Source: a virus. Taken from it: a stretch of DNA of 31,547 nt. Under the pieces are notes generated by a model. The model saw only the letters and a program-made list of their open reading frames with translations. It made no database searches and was not told where the DNA came from. The translations under genes and the position numbers were made by a program. Below, in pieces: positions 8,299-14,904 of this stretch; the first letter of the stretch is position 1, and the number at the start of each line of letters is the position of its first letter. The stretch covers positions 1 to 31,547 of IMG/VR virus record IMGVR_UViG_3300033146_001455; one strand, written 5' to 3'.

Positions 8299-8758
8299 TG
8301 TCAATTGCCTCTTTTATCGCGTCCAGGTCAAGAGATACCTTTGCCTCAACAGAAATAGGGCCTTGATCTTTCCCGGTATGTTCAAACTTTTTAGGGGCGT
8401 ACAAGTCTTTCACTTTGAGCGCCATGTCCAGAGTTCTGCGCTGGGTCTCGATAGCTGCAACCTCACGCTGATCAGTGACCACCCCCTCATGCTGAAAAAA
8501 TTTGGTCTCTGTGGCTTCCATGAGCGAAAGTAACTTTTTCTTAAGCACAGCATCAGATAAACCAACCTCATCCATCCAGTCATTTAGCTTGTCGGAGAGC
8601 TTCTTAGAGTTCTGATAGCCTATCTGGGCAAGGGATAATTCATTTTTGGTTTTATAACCAGCAGCCCTGGCGGCCTCTATGTTAGACAAAAATGTCCTGG
8701 GGCAGGCATCGTTAGTGTAGTGATAAAACCACAAGCTTATTCTGGTTTGGTTACCCAC
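8291..8758 (-). CDS. terS: Terminase small subunit
   Basis: 155 residues, first gene of the packaging operon. It recognises the packaging site on phage DNA and recruits TerL. The start is a GTG at 8758 (reads GTGGGTAAC) with a G-rich box (TTGGGGG) just upstream; there is no nearby ATG. The N-terminal part has a helix-turn-helix-like stretch (CPRTFLSNIEAARAAGYK, then ELSLAQIGYQNSKKL), and the middle is helical (EVGLSDAVLKKKLLSLMEATE), as in the oligomerisation region of small terminases. Its overlap with terL is the classic arrangement. Family exact type not determined. Confidence 0.85.
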   Translation of the reverse strand: MGNQTRISLWFYHYTNDACPRTFLSNIEAARAAGYKTKNELSLAQIGYQNSKKLSDKLNDWMDEVGLSDAVLKKKLLSLMEATETKFFQHEGVVTDQREVAAIETQRRTLDMALKVKDLYAPKKFEHTGKDQGPISVEAKVSLDLDAIKEAIDNE

Positions 8759-8800
8759 AATACCCCCAAGAAGACTTTTAAAAAAATACAGAAATGTCCC

Positions 8801-8830
8801 ATTTTAAGCACATCTCTGCTCCCCTGTCAA
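8801..8830 (-). promoter_or_regulatory. Promoter of packaging/head operon
   Basis: Minus strand: TTGACA (8825-8830), 18-base spacer, TAAAAT (8801-8806, five of six matches to the -10 consensus). Predicted start near 8794 gives a leader of about 36 bases before the GTG of terS. A sigma70-type promoter directly upstream of late-type genes is unusual unless these are under repressor or terminator control. Confidence 0.65.
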
Positions 8831-8858
8831 AAAAAATAATCTTTTTTAAAACAATCGC

Positions 8859-8887
8859 TTGACATAATGATTATCATGATATACGTT
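8859..8887 (+). promoter_or_regulatory. Promoter of plus-strand early genes with Fur-box-like operator
   Basis: TTGACA (8859-8864) and a weak -10 after 17 bases (TACGTT, 8882-8887) or TATACG after 15 (8880-8885). The spacer holds a perfect 11-base palindrome ATGATTATCAT (8867-8877). Positions 8862-8876 (ACATAATGATTATCA) match 12 of 14 defined bases of the 7-1-7 Fur box consensus. Binding here would block polymerase. Confidence 0.55.
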
Positions 8888-8936
8888 AATGATCCGATCA
8901 GAGAAAAGGATTAACCCACAACCAAGGAGAAATAAA

Positions 8937-9158
8937 ATGGCTAAAATAAGTAAGGGCCAAGCGATAAAGCGATGTCAGGAATGGGCAGAAAAAAACTACA
9001 ACAACGGAGCTGACACCATAGTCGAATGCTGGGACGATGCAGACTGGGACAGGATATGGGAAGAAGAAGGATCGTACTCATCTATAATGTCAATGATAAA
9101 AGATCTCGCCGATGTATACAAAGATCAACAACAAGACGCAATTAATAGCGCATTCTAA
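8937..9158 (+). CDS. Small acidic hypothetical protein (early plus-strand gene 1)
   Basis: 73 residues. Start at 8937 (MAKISKGQAIKR) has a strong AAGGAG box eight bases upstream; an in-frame ATG at 8889 has none and overlaps the promoter. The sequence is helical and rich in Trp and acidic residues (ECWDDADWDRIWEEEG). This could be a small inhibitor or DNA-mimic type protein, but that is only a guess from charge. It is the first gene of the only plus-strand operon, transcribed from the Fur-box-like promoter, so an early host-takeover or regulatory role is plausible. Confidence 0.6.
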   Translation: MAKISKGQAIKRCQEWAEKNYNNGADTIVECWDDADWDRIWEEEGSYSSIMSMIKDLADVYKDQQQDAINSAF

Positions 9159-9172
9159 AACCAACTCAGCAT

Positions 9173-9186
9173 GGGGCTTCGGCCCC
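9173..9186 (+). other. GC-rich UUCG tetraloop hairpin upstream of a ribosome site
   Basis: GGGGC, loop TTCG, GCCCC: a very stable five-pair stem with a UUCG tetraloop, six bases before the AAGGAG box of the next gene. There is no T tract after it, so it is not a standard terminator. It may block RNA decay or stop structure forming over the ribosome site. Confidence 0.55.
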
Positions 9187-9202
9187 AATAAGGAGAATTA
9201 TC

Positions 9203-9460
9203 ATGAAAGCAGAACAGGTAATAGCTCAAATCAAATCAGAAACAATCGAGCTTTTTGGACAAAATCCCCTCAAAAATAACCACCCATGGGAAGTCAGAAA
9301 CGAGCTCCAAAAAATGGCAGAAACAAACCAATTGCCCCCGAAAGAATATTACAGGGCGCTCAAGCTCACCTGGCACGGACTATCGGACAGGACAAACGGA
9401 CAGGCTATTGAGCAAGCCATCATCAACAAGAAAAACTACATAGAGGAAATCCAAAAATGA
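9203..9460 (+). CDS. Small hypothetical protein (early plus-strand gene 2)
   Basis: 85 residues with AAGGAG seven bases before the ATG. It is mostly helical and charged: MKAEQVIAQIKSETIELFG, then PWEVRNELQKMAETNQLP and YYRALKLTWHGLSDRT. No motif recognised. Its stop overlaps the next start in ATGA, so the two are translated together. Likely an early accessory protein; function unknown. Confidence 0.6.
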   Translation: MKAEQVIAQIKSETIELFGQNPLKNNHPWEVRNELQKMAETNQLPPKEYYRALKLTWHGLSDRTNGQAIEQAIINKKNYIEEIQK

Positions 9461-9759
9461 AGAAATTATGTGATAGATGCGGGGGGGAGCTCCCCCTGAC
9501 CCAAACCGGCGGTGCCATGCTCTGCCGAATATGTTCCGTGGAAATTCAGCCGTATGTTTCCCGGCTGAGAAAACTCGGCAGGCCGGTAAACATCCTGCAT
9601 ATTGCCAGAAAACATTTCAAAGAACATCATTCAGCAGGCCCGTACATGCTCAGAGATATCCCAGAAGCCCTGTCAAAAAAGCTAAAGTTGTGTGCAGTAA
9701 AAGAGGGCTGCACACAGCGGGATATAATCCTCAACGCCCTGGCGGCGTATCTAAACTAA
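9457..9759 (+). CDS. Zinc-ribbon plus ribbon-helix-helix protein (putative regulator)
   Basis: 100 residues. N-terminal zinc ribbon: CDRCGG (Cys 5 and 8) pairs with CRIC (Cys 23 and 26). C-terminal part (about 63-100) reads YMLRDIPEALSKKLKLC, then EGCTQRDIILNALAAYL, which fits the CopG/Arc-type ribbon-helix-helix pattern: a short strand, then two helices. RHH proteins bind DNA as dimers, so this is a candidate transcription regulator of the divergent region at 8759-8936. It is the last gene before a strong terminator. A run of seven Gs lies at codons 9-11 (9481-9487). Fold call by pattern; target is inferred. Confidence 0.6.
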   Translation: MKKLCDRCGGELPLTQTGGAMLCRICSVEIQPYVSRLRKLGRPVNILHIARKHFKEHHSAGPYMLRDIPEALSKKLKLCAVKEGCTQRDIILNALAAYLN

Positions 9760-9798
9760 AAAAAGGCCAGTTCCTAAACTCGGAACTGGCCTTTTTTG
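9757..9798. terminator. Bidirectional rho-independent terminator
   Basis: GGCCAGTTCC (9765-9774), seven-base loop, GGAACTGGCC (9782-9791), flanked by A runs on the left and TTTTTT on the right, so it works on both strands. It closes the plus-strand early operon (ending 9759) and the convergent minus-strand replication operon (ending 9802). Confidence 0.9.
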
Positions 9799-9801
9799 CG
9801 T

Positions 9802-10011
9802 TTAGTCCTGCTGAATAAGCCACCCATGGCACAAAATATCATAAATATTTCTATTCTCGCCGGAAAACGCCTTCCAGTATCCATTTTCAAACGACACCCG
9901 CACCCGCAACGGCTTTTTATCGTCTAACAACCTAACGATGCCGTTACCATGTTCATTCGCACATTTAATTTTCGGAGAAAAAACCTTGTCGCCTATTTTG
10001 AATTCTTTCAT
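9802..10011 (-). CDS. Small SH3-like (KOW-type) hypothetical protein
   Basis: 69 residues; the last gene of the replication operon. Start ATG at 10011 (MKEFKIGDKVFSPK) has AGGAG upstream and overlaps the stop of the preceding gene in ATGA; the longer frame to 10080 is in another gene's coding sequence. The pattern GDKVFSP, NGIVRLLDD, RVRVSFENGYW is that of a small beta barrel with a charged surface, as in phage DUF-type SH3 proteins. No function known. Confidence 0.55.
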   Translation of the reverse strand: MKEFKIGDKVFSPKIKCANEHGNGIVRLLDDKKPLRVRVSFENGYWKAFSGENRNIYDILCHGWLIQQD

Positions 10012-10202
10012 TTTCTGAACTCCTTTTTTCGACATGGGCATGCCCGCCCGACATGAAACCGTTTGCACCAAACGCACCAATACGCCCTAAAAACATACTC
10101 GGGATGCTCGGCCTCCATTCTTTCCGCCTCCACCCTCGCTGATTTATGCGTCCGGTGGGTCCGTTTACGCTCACATGATGAATGTTTTCTTTTTTTAGCC
10201 AT
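10008..10202 (-). CDS. Small basic Cys-rich protein
   Basis: 64 residues. Start ATG at 10202 with GAGGGGG upstream, three bases after the RusA stop. Very basic N-terminus (MAKKRKHSSCERKRTHRTHK), then WCVWCKRFHVGRACPC: a C-x-x-C and C-x-C set that could bind zinc together with His residues. Likely nucleic-acid binding by charge. Recurs as a type among phage early genes next to RusA, but I know no function. Confidence 0.5.
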   Translation of the reverse strand: MAKKRKHSSCERKRTHRTHKSARVEAERMEAEHPEYVFRAYWCVWCKRFHVGRACPCRKKEFRK

Positions 10203-10203
10203 T

Positions 10204-10638
10204 TCACCCCCTCAAAAGCTCATGAATAAAAATCTCAGTTCTGGGATTTTCCGAAAATCTTTTTTCCGAGCTACAAGACACAATCTGTCTATCATCCACC
10301 CAAACGACGCCATTTAAGCAATCCCAGACAAATTTTTCATAATTATCCAGATCCGGTGCGGTGATTAAAAAACCTGGGGCAGACGCTTTTAATCTCTCGG
10401 CATTTTTTCCGGTGCCGTAATGGCTTTTTGGCCTGACCCGGTAAAAAACAGTTTTGATGCTCACCGGCCCTGCCCATGGTTGAAACATGTCCGGCAATTG
10501 GGCTAAAATATAAGCCCGGAACAAGGCTTGTTGTTTCTTTTGATCGCTATAAGCTATCGCCCGTTTTCCTCGGACCGCAAACCTTGGTCTATTCTTTGGA
10601 GTGGGATTTCCTTCAATCACAAGACTTAGTTTCGCCAA
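10204..10638 (-). CDS. rusA: RusA-family Holliday junction resolvase
   Basis: 144 residues. The motif PDLDNYEKFVWDCLNGVVW followed by VDDRQIV is the RusA active site: Asp in PDLDN and the DD of VWVDDRQ hold the metal, and nearby Lys and Arg take part in cutting four-way junctions. The N-terminal PTPKNRPRF is also typical. Family length is about 120-145. The start codon is TTG at 10638, supported by a perfect AGGAGG six bases upstream; no ATG is near. It resolves recombination or replication intermediates before packaging. Confidence 0.9.
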   Translation of the reverse strand: MAKLSLVIEGNPTPKNRPRFAVRGKRAIAYSDQKKQQALFRAYILAQLPDMFQPWAGPVSIKTVFYRVRPKSHYGTGKNAERLKASAPGFLITAPDLDNYEKFVWDCLNGVVWVDDRQIVSCSSEKRFSENPRTEIFIHELLRG

Positions 10639-10709
10639 AATACGTCCTCCTGTTTAGTTTCTTGCTATTAAAATCTAACGTTCTCCCCTTCCGCATACAC
10701 TCGCCTACC

Positions 10710-11195
10710 CTATTCCCTCAACGGCTCCGTTTGAAGTGTTTTTCCGCTTGCCCCAGATTTTTTACGGTTAGCCGGGTATGTGCTCAAAATGTTGGAATGC
10801 ACATACCTCTGACAGCACACACAGGCGTTTTTGTCTTTTTTTAAATCAAATTCAAGGCAATGCTCATAAAAAAGGCAATGCGACTTTACCAATCTCGATA
10901 CGGGAGGATCTGAGAAAGTCATTTTTTTCTTTACCATCGCCTTTTTATATTTTCTGTATCGTTCTTTTTCATAGATACGCCTACATTCCGCCCTGTATTC
11001 CTTCTGGTGTTTAGGGCACCTGCATGTTCTATTGTCATTCCCGTTCGACACAAATTCTACCCCGCAATCAACACATACAAACATTTTGCCGACTTTAGAC
11101 GCTCCGCATTTCGGACAAACATTTTTGCTCAGAACTCGTTTTGATGGCCCAACATGGCCACATTTGAATTTATAAACATGCACAGGCTTCTTCAT
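10710..11195 (-). CDS. Multi-zinc-ribbon protein
   Basis: 161 residues. Start at 11195 (MKKPVHVYKF) has AAGGAG eight bases upstream; ATG at 11201 is too close to it. Three Cys/His clusters are visible: CGHVG with CPKC; CVDC with CRCPKH; and HCLFYEHC with CVCC. The middle is a basic helix (YEKERYRKYKKAMVKKKM). Zinc ribbons in this pattern bind nucleic acid or proteins. The gene follows the 75-residue Cys-rich gene by overlapping stop and precedes RusA. Probably recombination or transcription related, but no family recognised. Confidence 0.6.
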   Translation of the reverse strand: MKKPVHVYKFKCGHVGPSKRVLSKNVCPKCGASKVGKMFVCVDCGVEFVSNGNDNRTCRCPKHQKEYRAECRRIYEKERYRKYKKAMVKKKMTFSDPPVSRLVKSHCLFYEHCLEFDLKKDKNACVCCQRYVHSNILSTYPANRKKSGASGKTLQTEPLRE

Positions 11196-11197
11196 TT

Positions 11198-11425
11198 TCA
11201 TGGCTCCTTCCAAAATTTTAAATTGCGTAAAAATTTTTCACTGTGAGGACATTCTCCGGGGGTAGGCGGGACAACATGCAGACACGGCAACCGTTCATAC
11301 TGACAGCCAAGAACACCCCAGACGGGATACCAGCATGTGCAGTGTGCCGTTCTCCCCGTATGACAATATCCACGGGCCAGGGCTTCTTTTTTGGTTATAG
11401 CTTTAAGCCTTCTTTGATTTGGCAT
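11198..11425 (-). CDS. Small Cys/His-rich hypothetical protein
   Basis: 75 residues. It overlaps the end of the helicase gene by 23 bases and its stop overlaps the next gene's possible ATG. N-terminus basic (MPNQRRLKAITKKEALARG), then Cys and His in HTGRTAHCTCW, CQYERLPCLH and CPHSEKF: enough ligands for one or two zinc sites. No clear Shine-Dalgarno box is seen, so it may depend on coupling to the helicase. Without this gene 200 bases would be empty, which supports it. Confidence 0.5.
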   Translation of the reverse strand: MPNQRRLKAITKKEALARGYCHTGRTAHCTCWYPVWGVLGCQYERLPCLHVVPPTPGECPHSEKFLRNLKFWKEP

Positions 11426-12917
11426 ATTCTATTGCAGAGGCCCTGATAAACTTTTGAACGTCAGGTGTGACAGGGCACACATACCCCCATGGAATCTGAT
11501 TCGATGGAACACACCCAAATTTTTCCTTAAATTTGTGGATACAGGCGCCATATACCCCCCTACCTCCCTGTTTCCACCCCTTATTTTGTGCATGCTGATT
11601 TAAACCTCCAAGAAATTCCATTTTATCTGCCAATGAATATTTTTTTCTATTTTTCCTTTGGAGTTTTTCTAATGTCCCCTCCCGAGTTTCAACGTCTTCC
11701 GCATACTCAGGTTTAAATCCACACTGTGGGCATTTTTGGACACCGGCTGCCTTTAAAAAATCACAAGATGAGCATTTTACAGGTTTCCGCTCTGGTTTAT
11801 CCTTAACTTTTGATTTGCCGTGTTGGTGCTTGCCATCATCCAGCGCCAGAAACTCAAACTCATCAGGGAAACCCAATCTTTCTGCATTGCCACCATGGTC
11901 TATAATCCTGCATAACTCTTTCCCGGGATGAACACGCAAACCCCGGCCCGAACCCTGTATCCACTTCATGACAGATTTTGTGGCAGTAGCCCAAATAACA
12001 CAATCAACAGATGTTAAATCAAATCCTTTTATCAAGATTTCAACAGAACAAATCACATCTGCCCCCCCCCCAATGAACAGGCGCATGTTCCCTTTCGATT
12101 CATCGGGAGACTGATAGGCGTTTACCTCCACAGCTTTTACCCCATGTTTATTAAATTCTCTGGCAAGATGGCGACCATGAGCGACGTTGGTGCAAAAACA
12201 TATTGATTTACGTCCCATCGCCAGCTTTTTATACGTCTGGACCACATCAGCAATTAACGGCTCCTGGTCTGTAGCCTCTCCTAATTGCTTTTGATTATAC
12301 TCCCCAGCAACCGTTTTTACTTTTGAAAGATCATAAATAGCAGGCCCAAAAATTTCAAAATCACATAAAAGTCTTTGCTGAATCAATTGCCGGACTGTAT
12401 AGGGCTCAATATGGACATCAAAATACTTGCCGAGCCCCTTTGAAAAAGGTGTTGCCGAGAGGCCCAACACATACGCGTCAGGATTTTTCTTTAATACTTT
12501 TTCATGGGCCTTGTATAAAGTGTGACATTCATCTATTATTATAAGATCGAAATTATCTATATCCCGATTTGCTAATGTTTGCACGCTGGCCACCTGGACG
12601 GCCCTATTCGGAAAATATTGGGGGTGGTCTGACATGATAATACCATGGTGAATTCCATACTCTGTAAAAACAGCAGACGTCTGATTTACCAAATTTATCC
12701 GGTCATTAATAAAAACACAGCGTTTCCCCTTGTCTTTTGCGGATTTAATAATATGCGTTGCTATAATTGTCTTGCCCAGACCGGTTCCCGCCATAAGAAC
12801 CACGCGTTTAGACTTTCTGAATGATTCTCTAAGCTGAATAACCATATCCTCTTGTATCGGTCTTAAAACGAGCTCCTTGGGTGGAGTGAATCCCTCAAAT
12901 AATCCATCGTACATCAT
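11403..12917 (-). CDS. Superfamily 2 DEAD/DEAH-type DNA helicase
   Basis: 504 residues. Motif I AGTGLGKT (43-50), motif II DECH (128-131), motif III SATPF (153-157), motif VI QGSGRGLR near 325: a complete SF2 helicase of the RecG/UvrB-like type often coded in phage replication blocks. After the motor there is a zinc ribbon (CSSC about residue 383, with CPQC). The end region (GGRGVYGACIHKFKEKFG) may be a specificity domain. Two in-frame ATGs at 12917 and 12914, both near GGAGGT. It overlaps the primase stop in ATGA. It likely works as replicative helicase beside the primase. A run of ten Gs sits in the coding strand at 12062-12071. Confidence 0.88.
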   Translation of the reverse strand: MMYDGLFEGFTPPKELVLRPIQEDMVIQLRESFRKSKRVVLMAGTGLGKTIIATHIIKSAKDKGKRCVFINDRINLVNQTSAVFTEYGIHHGIIMSDHPQYFPNRAVQVASVQTLANRDIDNFDLIIIDECHTLYKAHEKVLKKNPDAYVLGLSATPFSKGLGKYFDVHIEPYTVRQLIQQRLLCDFEIFGPAIYDLSKVKTVAGEYNQKQLGEATDQEPLIADVVQTYKKLAMGRKSICFCTNVAHGRHLAREFNKHGVKAVEVNAYQSPDESKGNMRLFIGGGADVICSVEILIKGFDLTSVDCVIWATATKSVMKWIQGSGRGLRVHPGKELCRIIDHGGNAERLGFPDEFEFLALDDGKHQHGKSKVKDKPERKPVKCSSCDFLKAAGVQKCPQCGFKPEYAEDVETREGTLEKLQRKNRKKYSLADKMEFLGGLNQHAQNKGWKQGGRGVYGACIHKFKEKFGCVPSNQIPWGYVCPVTPDVQKFIRASAIEYAKSKKA

Positions 12918-13732
12918 ATATACCTCCGCATTGACCGCAAAATTGTCTGAACCTCACGCTCTGGAAGCGGTGGACCACAAGATCCAGCCTCTTTATAAGC
13001 TTCTTGAACTATCACATCCCAAGAGAGATTCTTTTTAAGCATACCGCCTATTCTTTTTGTAATATGTGCGTTTCTGCCTCCTTGACAGCATCCATACTGT
13101 CCCTTAAACTCTCCATCATCATTCCGAACCGGTTTTTGATATTTTTCAGCAGACCATTTTTCCACCGGCTTGGGGGGGAACATCTCTTGTAATTCCCGGA
13201 AAGAATACACAGCATTAGGGTCATAATGGATTATATGCGAAAGGAAAGGCTCCCCTTTCATGTGATAAAATCCAGGTACCCTGAACACCCGGGGGAGATC
13301 ACACACCTTTTCATCGGACCCCAGATTGTAGGCAATTGATTTTTGAAGTTGAGAAAAGCCTTCAAGTGGTATGTCATCAGCGATCCACCACGCATGAAAC
13401 TTCCCGGGGGAAGTCTCTATCACCATGTTAGGGGCATACTTCCAAACAGGCTCCAATGGGCACCCATCAAGATCTGCTACCGCCGCCCGGACCTTTACAA
13501 TATTTTCTTTCTTCCTTCCCTTGCCGTCTGTCATGTTGCAGCAAACATAGACCCCCATCCCCGCGCTGTTGAGATCCTCAAGCTTCAAAACCCAAGAGAA
13601 GGGCATTGCATCAGTATCCAGATGAAAAAAACGTGGATACTCCGGGCAATCTTTTAAATCTTTAAAAATCTGAATAGTTTTTCTACCAGGGAGCATATTG
13701 AAAAATGTTTGCCGGTCATTATCAAAATTCAT
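12914..13732 (-). CDS. AEP-type DNA primase (RepB-like) with PriCT domain
   Basis: 272 residues. Start ATG at 13732 (MNFDNDRQTFF) has GGAGG nine bases upstream; the frame runs further upstream but overlaps the previous gene. Archaeo-eukaryotic primase signs: VRAAVADLDG (catalytic Asp-x-Asp), SPGKFHAWW (the s-x-H motif), and DLPRVFRVPGFYHMKG. The C-terminal part (CQGGRNAHITKR to PPLPEREVQTILRSM) matches PriCT, the primase C-terminal helical domain. It makes primers for phage replication. It sits between the replisome organizer and the helicase with coding overlaps to both, a standard phage replication trio. Confidence 0.82.
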   Translation of the reverse strand: MNFDNDRQTFFNMLPGRKTIQIFKDLKDCPEYPRFFHLDTDAMPFSWVLKLEDLNSAGMGVYVCCNMTDGKGRKKENIVKVRAAVADLDGCPLEPVWKYAPNMVIETSPGKFHAWWIADDIPLEGFSQLQKSIAYNLGSDEKVCDLPRVFRVPGFYHMKGEPFLSHIIHYDPNAVYSFRELQEMFPPKPVEKWSAEKYQKPVRNDDGEFKGQYGCCQGGRNAHITKRIGGMLKKNLSWDVIVQEAYKEAGSCGPPLPEREVQTILRSMRRYI

Positions 13733-14384
13733 CAAGTTGAGCCTCCAAGACTTCTCCACAATTTGGGCATTGAAAATCTTCACATGAAATTTTGTTTCCG
13801 CAAGCTGGACATTTTGAAATTTCGTCAACGCGCGCACCCGCCCGCGTCTTATATAGAGAGTTATTTGTTTGTTCCCGTTTTTCTGGTGTAGGCCCTTGCT
13901 TTTGCTGTTTCTTATCTTTTTCTTTTTCTTTTTCTGTTTTGTCACGATCGTGTACGTGACCCTTCCGTGACCCTTCCGTGACCGTCATGGATGCTAATTG
14001 TTTCGTTTTTTCACGATTGCGCCTCGATGTTAGCCTTGATTTTTCTTTTGCAATTCTGATTTTTTCAAGATTTTGATGTTTCTCAAAATTAACAATAAAA
14101 ATCTCTTCATTTTCCCAAACTTCAATCATCTTCAATTGTGAAAAAGTTTCAAGCCCGAGTTTTACAGTGTTCAAGGGAATATCCAACTCTATTGAAAGCA
14201 TCACACATGAAAAAGGTATTCCGTCCCCTATCTCAACGATACCCGGCGTTCCCGACTTCATACCAAGGCAAAGTATCCCAATCCAAAGGACCATGATTTT
14301 ATCCCCATCAGGCATCTTGCGGATAAACTTTATCTTTGAGTCATTCATGATATTGATATCAAGTTTTATAAAAGAGAGGTTCAT
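13722..14384 (-). CDS. Phage replisome organizer (origin-binding) protein
   Basis: 220 residues. The N-terminal 110 residues match the phage replisome organizer N-terminal domain: NLSFIKLDINIMNDSKIKF, then KMPDGDKIMVLWIGILC, and a winged-helix part through IPLNTVKLGLETFSQLKMI. The middle is charged and low complexity. The C-terminus is a zinc ribbon (CPACGN and CPNCGE). Such proteins bind iterons at the origin and load primase or helicase. The gene itself holds repeats that look like iterons (13941-13987). Start ATG at 14384 has GGGGAAA upstream. Its end overlaps the primase gene by 11 bases. Confidence 0.8.
   Translation of the reverse strand: MNLSFIKLDINIMNDSKIKFIRKMPDGDKIMVLWIGILCLGMKSGTPGIVEIGDGIPFSCVMLSIELDIPLNTVKLGLETFSQLKMIEVWENEEIFIVNFEKHQNLEKIRIAKEKSRLTSRRNREKTKQLASMTVTEGSRKGHVHDRDKTEKEKEKDKKQQKQGPTPEKREQTNNSLYKTRAGARVDEISKCPACGNKISCEDFQCPNCGEVLEAQLDEF
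13941..13987. repeat. Iteron-like repeats, candidate replication origin
   Basis: Three copies of GTGACC at 13956, 13967 and 13978, each 11 bases apart, as CGTGACCCTTC units (two full, third partial). GTCACG at 13941-13946 is an inverted copy of the CGTGAC at 13955-13960. An A/T-rich pure Py/Pu tract lies next to it at 13905-13935. Iterons plus an AT-rich stretch inside the initiator gene is the lambda O layout. Confidence 0.5.
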
Positions 14385-14387
14385 GGA

Positions 14388-14567
14388 TTATTTCCCCTTC
14401 TGGATTGCGACAACATGCCCCTTAACTGTTTTAAAAACAAACCCGGTGGCCCTAATGCAATCCGCTATTGTCGCCTCTGGGTTGTCCTTAAAAAAGGTTC
14501 TGACTACATCCCTGTTTTCTTTTGCAATTTCTTTCTTAAACTCTCCTCTGCCATCTTTAAGCTTCAT
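14388..14567 (-). CDS. Small winged-helix-like protein, first gene of replication operon
   Basis: 59 residues. Strong AGGAGG nine bases before the ATG at 14567, and the stop lies three bases before the replisome organizer start. Sequence begins MKLKDGRGEFKKEIAKENRD; residues about 21-53 contain TFFKDNPEATIADCIRATG and TVKGHVV, a helix-turn-helix pattern with the ...NPEATI...C...TG...KTVK... form of winged-helix proteins that belong to phage replication modules. It probably binds DNA, perhaps helping the organizer or controlling this operon. It is short, so easily missed. Confidence 0.7.
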   Translation of the reverse strand: MKLKDGRGEFKKEIAKENRDVVRTFFKDNPEATIADCIRATGFVFKTVKGHVVAIQKGK

Positions 14568-14605
14568 TTTTAATAGCCTCCTTTATGTTAATATTAATAT
14601 ACATA

Positions 14606-14635
14606 TCTATAAACCAAAAAATACCCCCCTGTCAA
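14606..14635 (-). promoter_or_regulatory. Promoter of replication operon
   Basis: Minus strand: TTGACA (14630-14635), 18-base spacer, TATAGA (14606-14611). It drives the 59-residue gene and the replication genes. The -35 box straddles the stem and loop of the terminator at 14625-14657. Confidence 0.5.
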
Positions 14636-14657
14636 TAAAAACCAGGGGGACTTTTTT
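14618..14657. terminator. Bidirectional terminator with a promoter -35 in its loop
   Basis: CCCCCTG (14625-14631), 11-base loop, CAGGGGG (14643-14649), with A/T tracts on both sides (TTTTTT at 14652-14657 on plus; A run before the stem gives T run on minus). It ends the 14656-17783 operon on the minus strand. Confidence 0.75.
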
Positions 14658-14904
14658 ATCCCTCCGTCCCTGAAATGTGTTCAATGCGCCCACAGGCCGT
14701 ACATTTTATCAGCCAACAACCACAACCACATGCTGTGCCGTAAAAACACTCGCCTTCCTGTTCTACTGTGTCTCTCTCAACGCCAATCGGTGGTTCTCCG
14801 TAATGATACCCGTCTTCATCCCGCCACCCATCGTATTCACATCCAGCACAGTCTTTGCGATGGTCAATTGTGAATGTATTTGTTTTGCATTTTTTACATT
14901 TCAT
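14656..14904 (-). CDS. Small zinc-ribbon protein
   Basis: 82 residues, last gene of its operon, ending at the terminator. Cysteine pairs: CKKC (3-6), CAGC (19-22), and later CGCGC and CTACG. So two possible zinc sites. The rest is acidic and Gly-rich (DGWRDEDGYHYGEPP). Start ATG at 14904 with GAGG upstream overlaps the previous stop in ATGA. No family named. Confidence 0.55.
   Translation of the reverse strand: MKCKKCKTNTFTIDHRKDCAGCEYDGWRDEDGYHYGEPPIGVERDTVEQEGECFYGTACGCGCWLIKCTACGRIEHISGTEG

Noticed and set aside
9477-9818. 113-codon plus-strand frame over the zinc-ribbon/RHH gene
   Set aside because: Different frame of the real gene; it runs through the terminator and ends in the convergent gene.
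13941-13987. CRISPR-like array
   Set aside because: Repeats are 11-base period with no spacers; iteron type instead.
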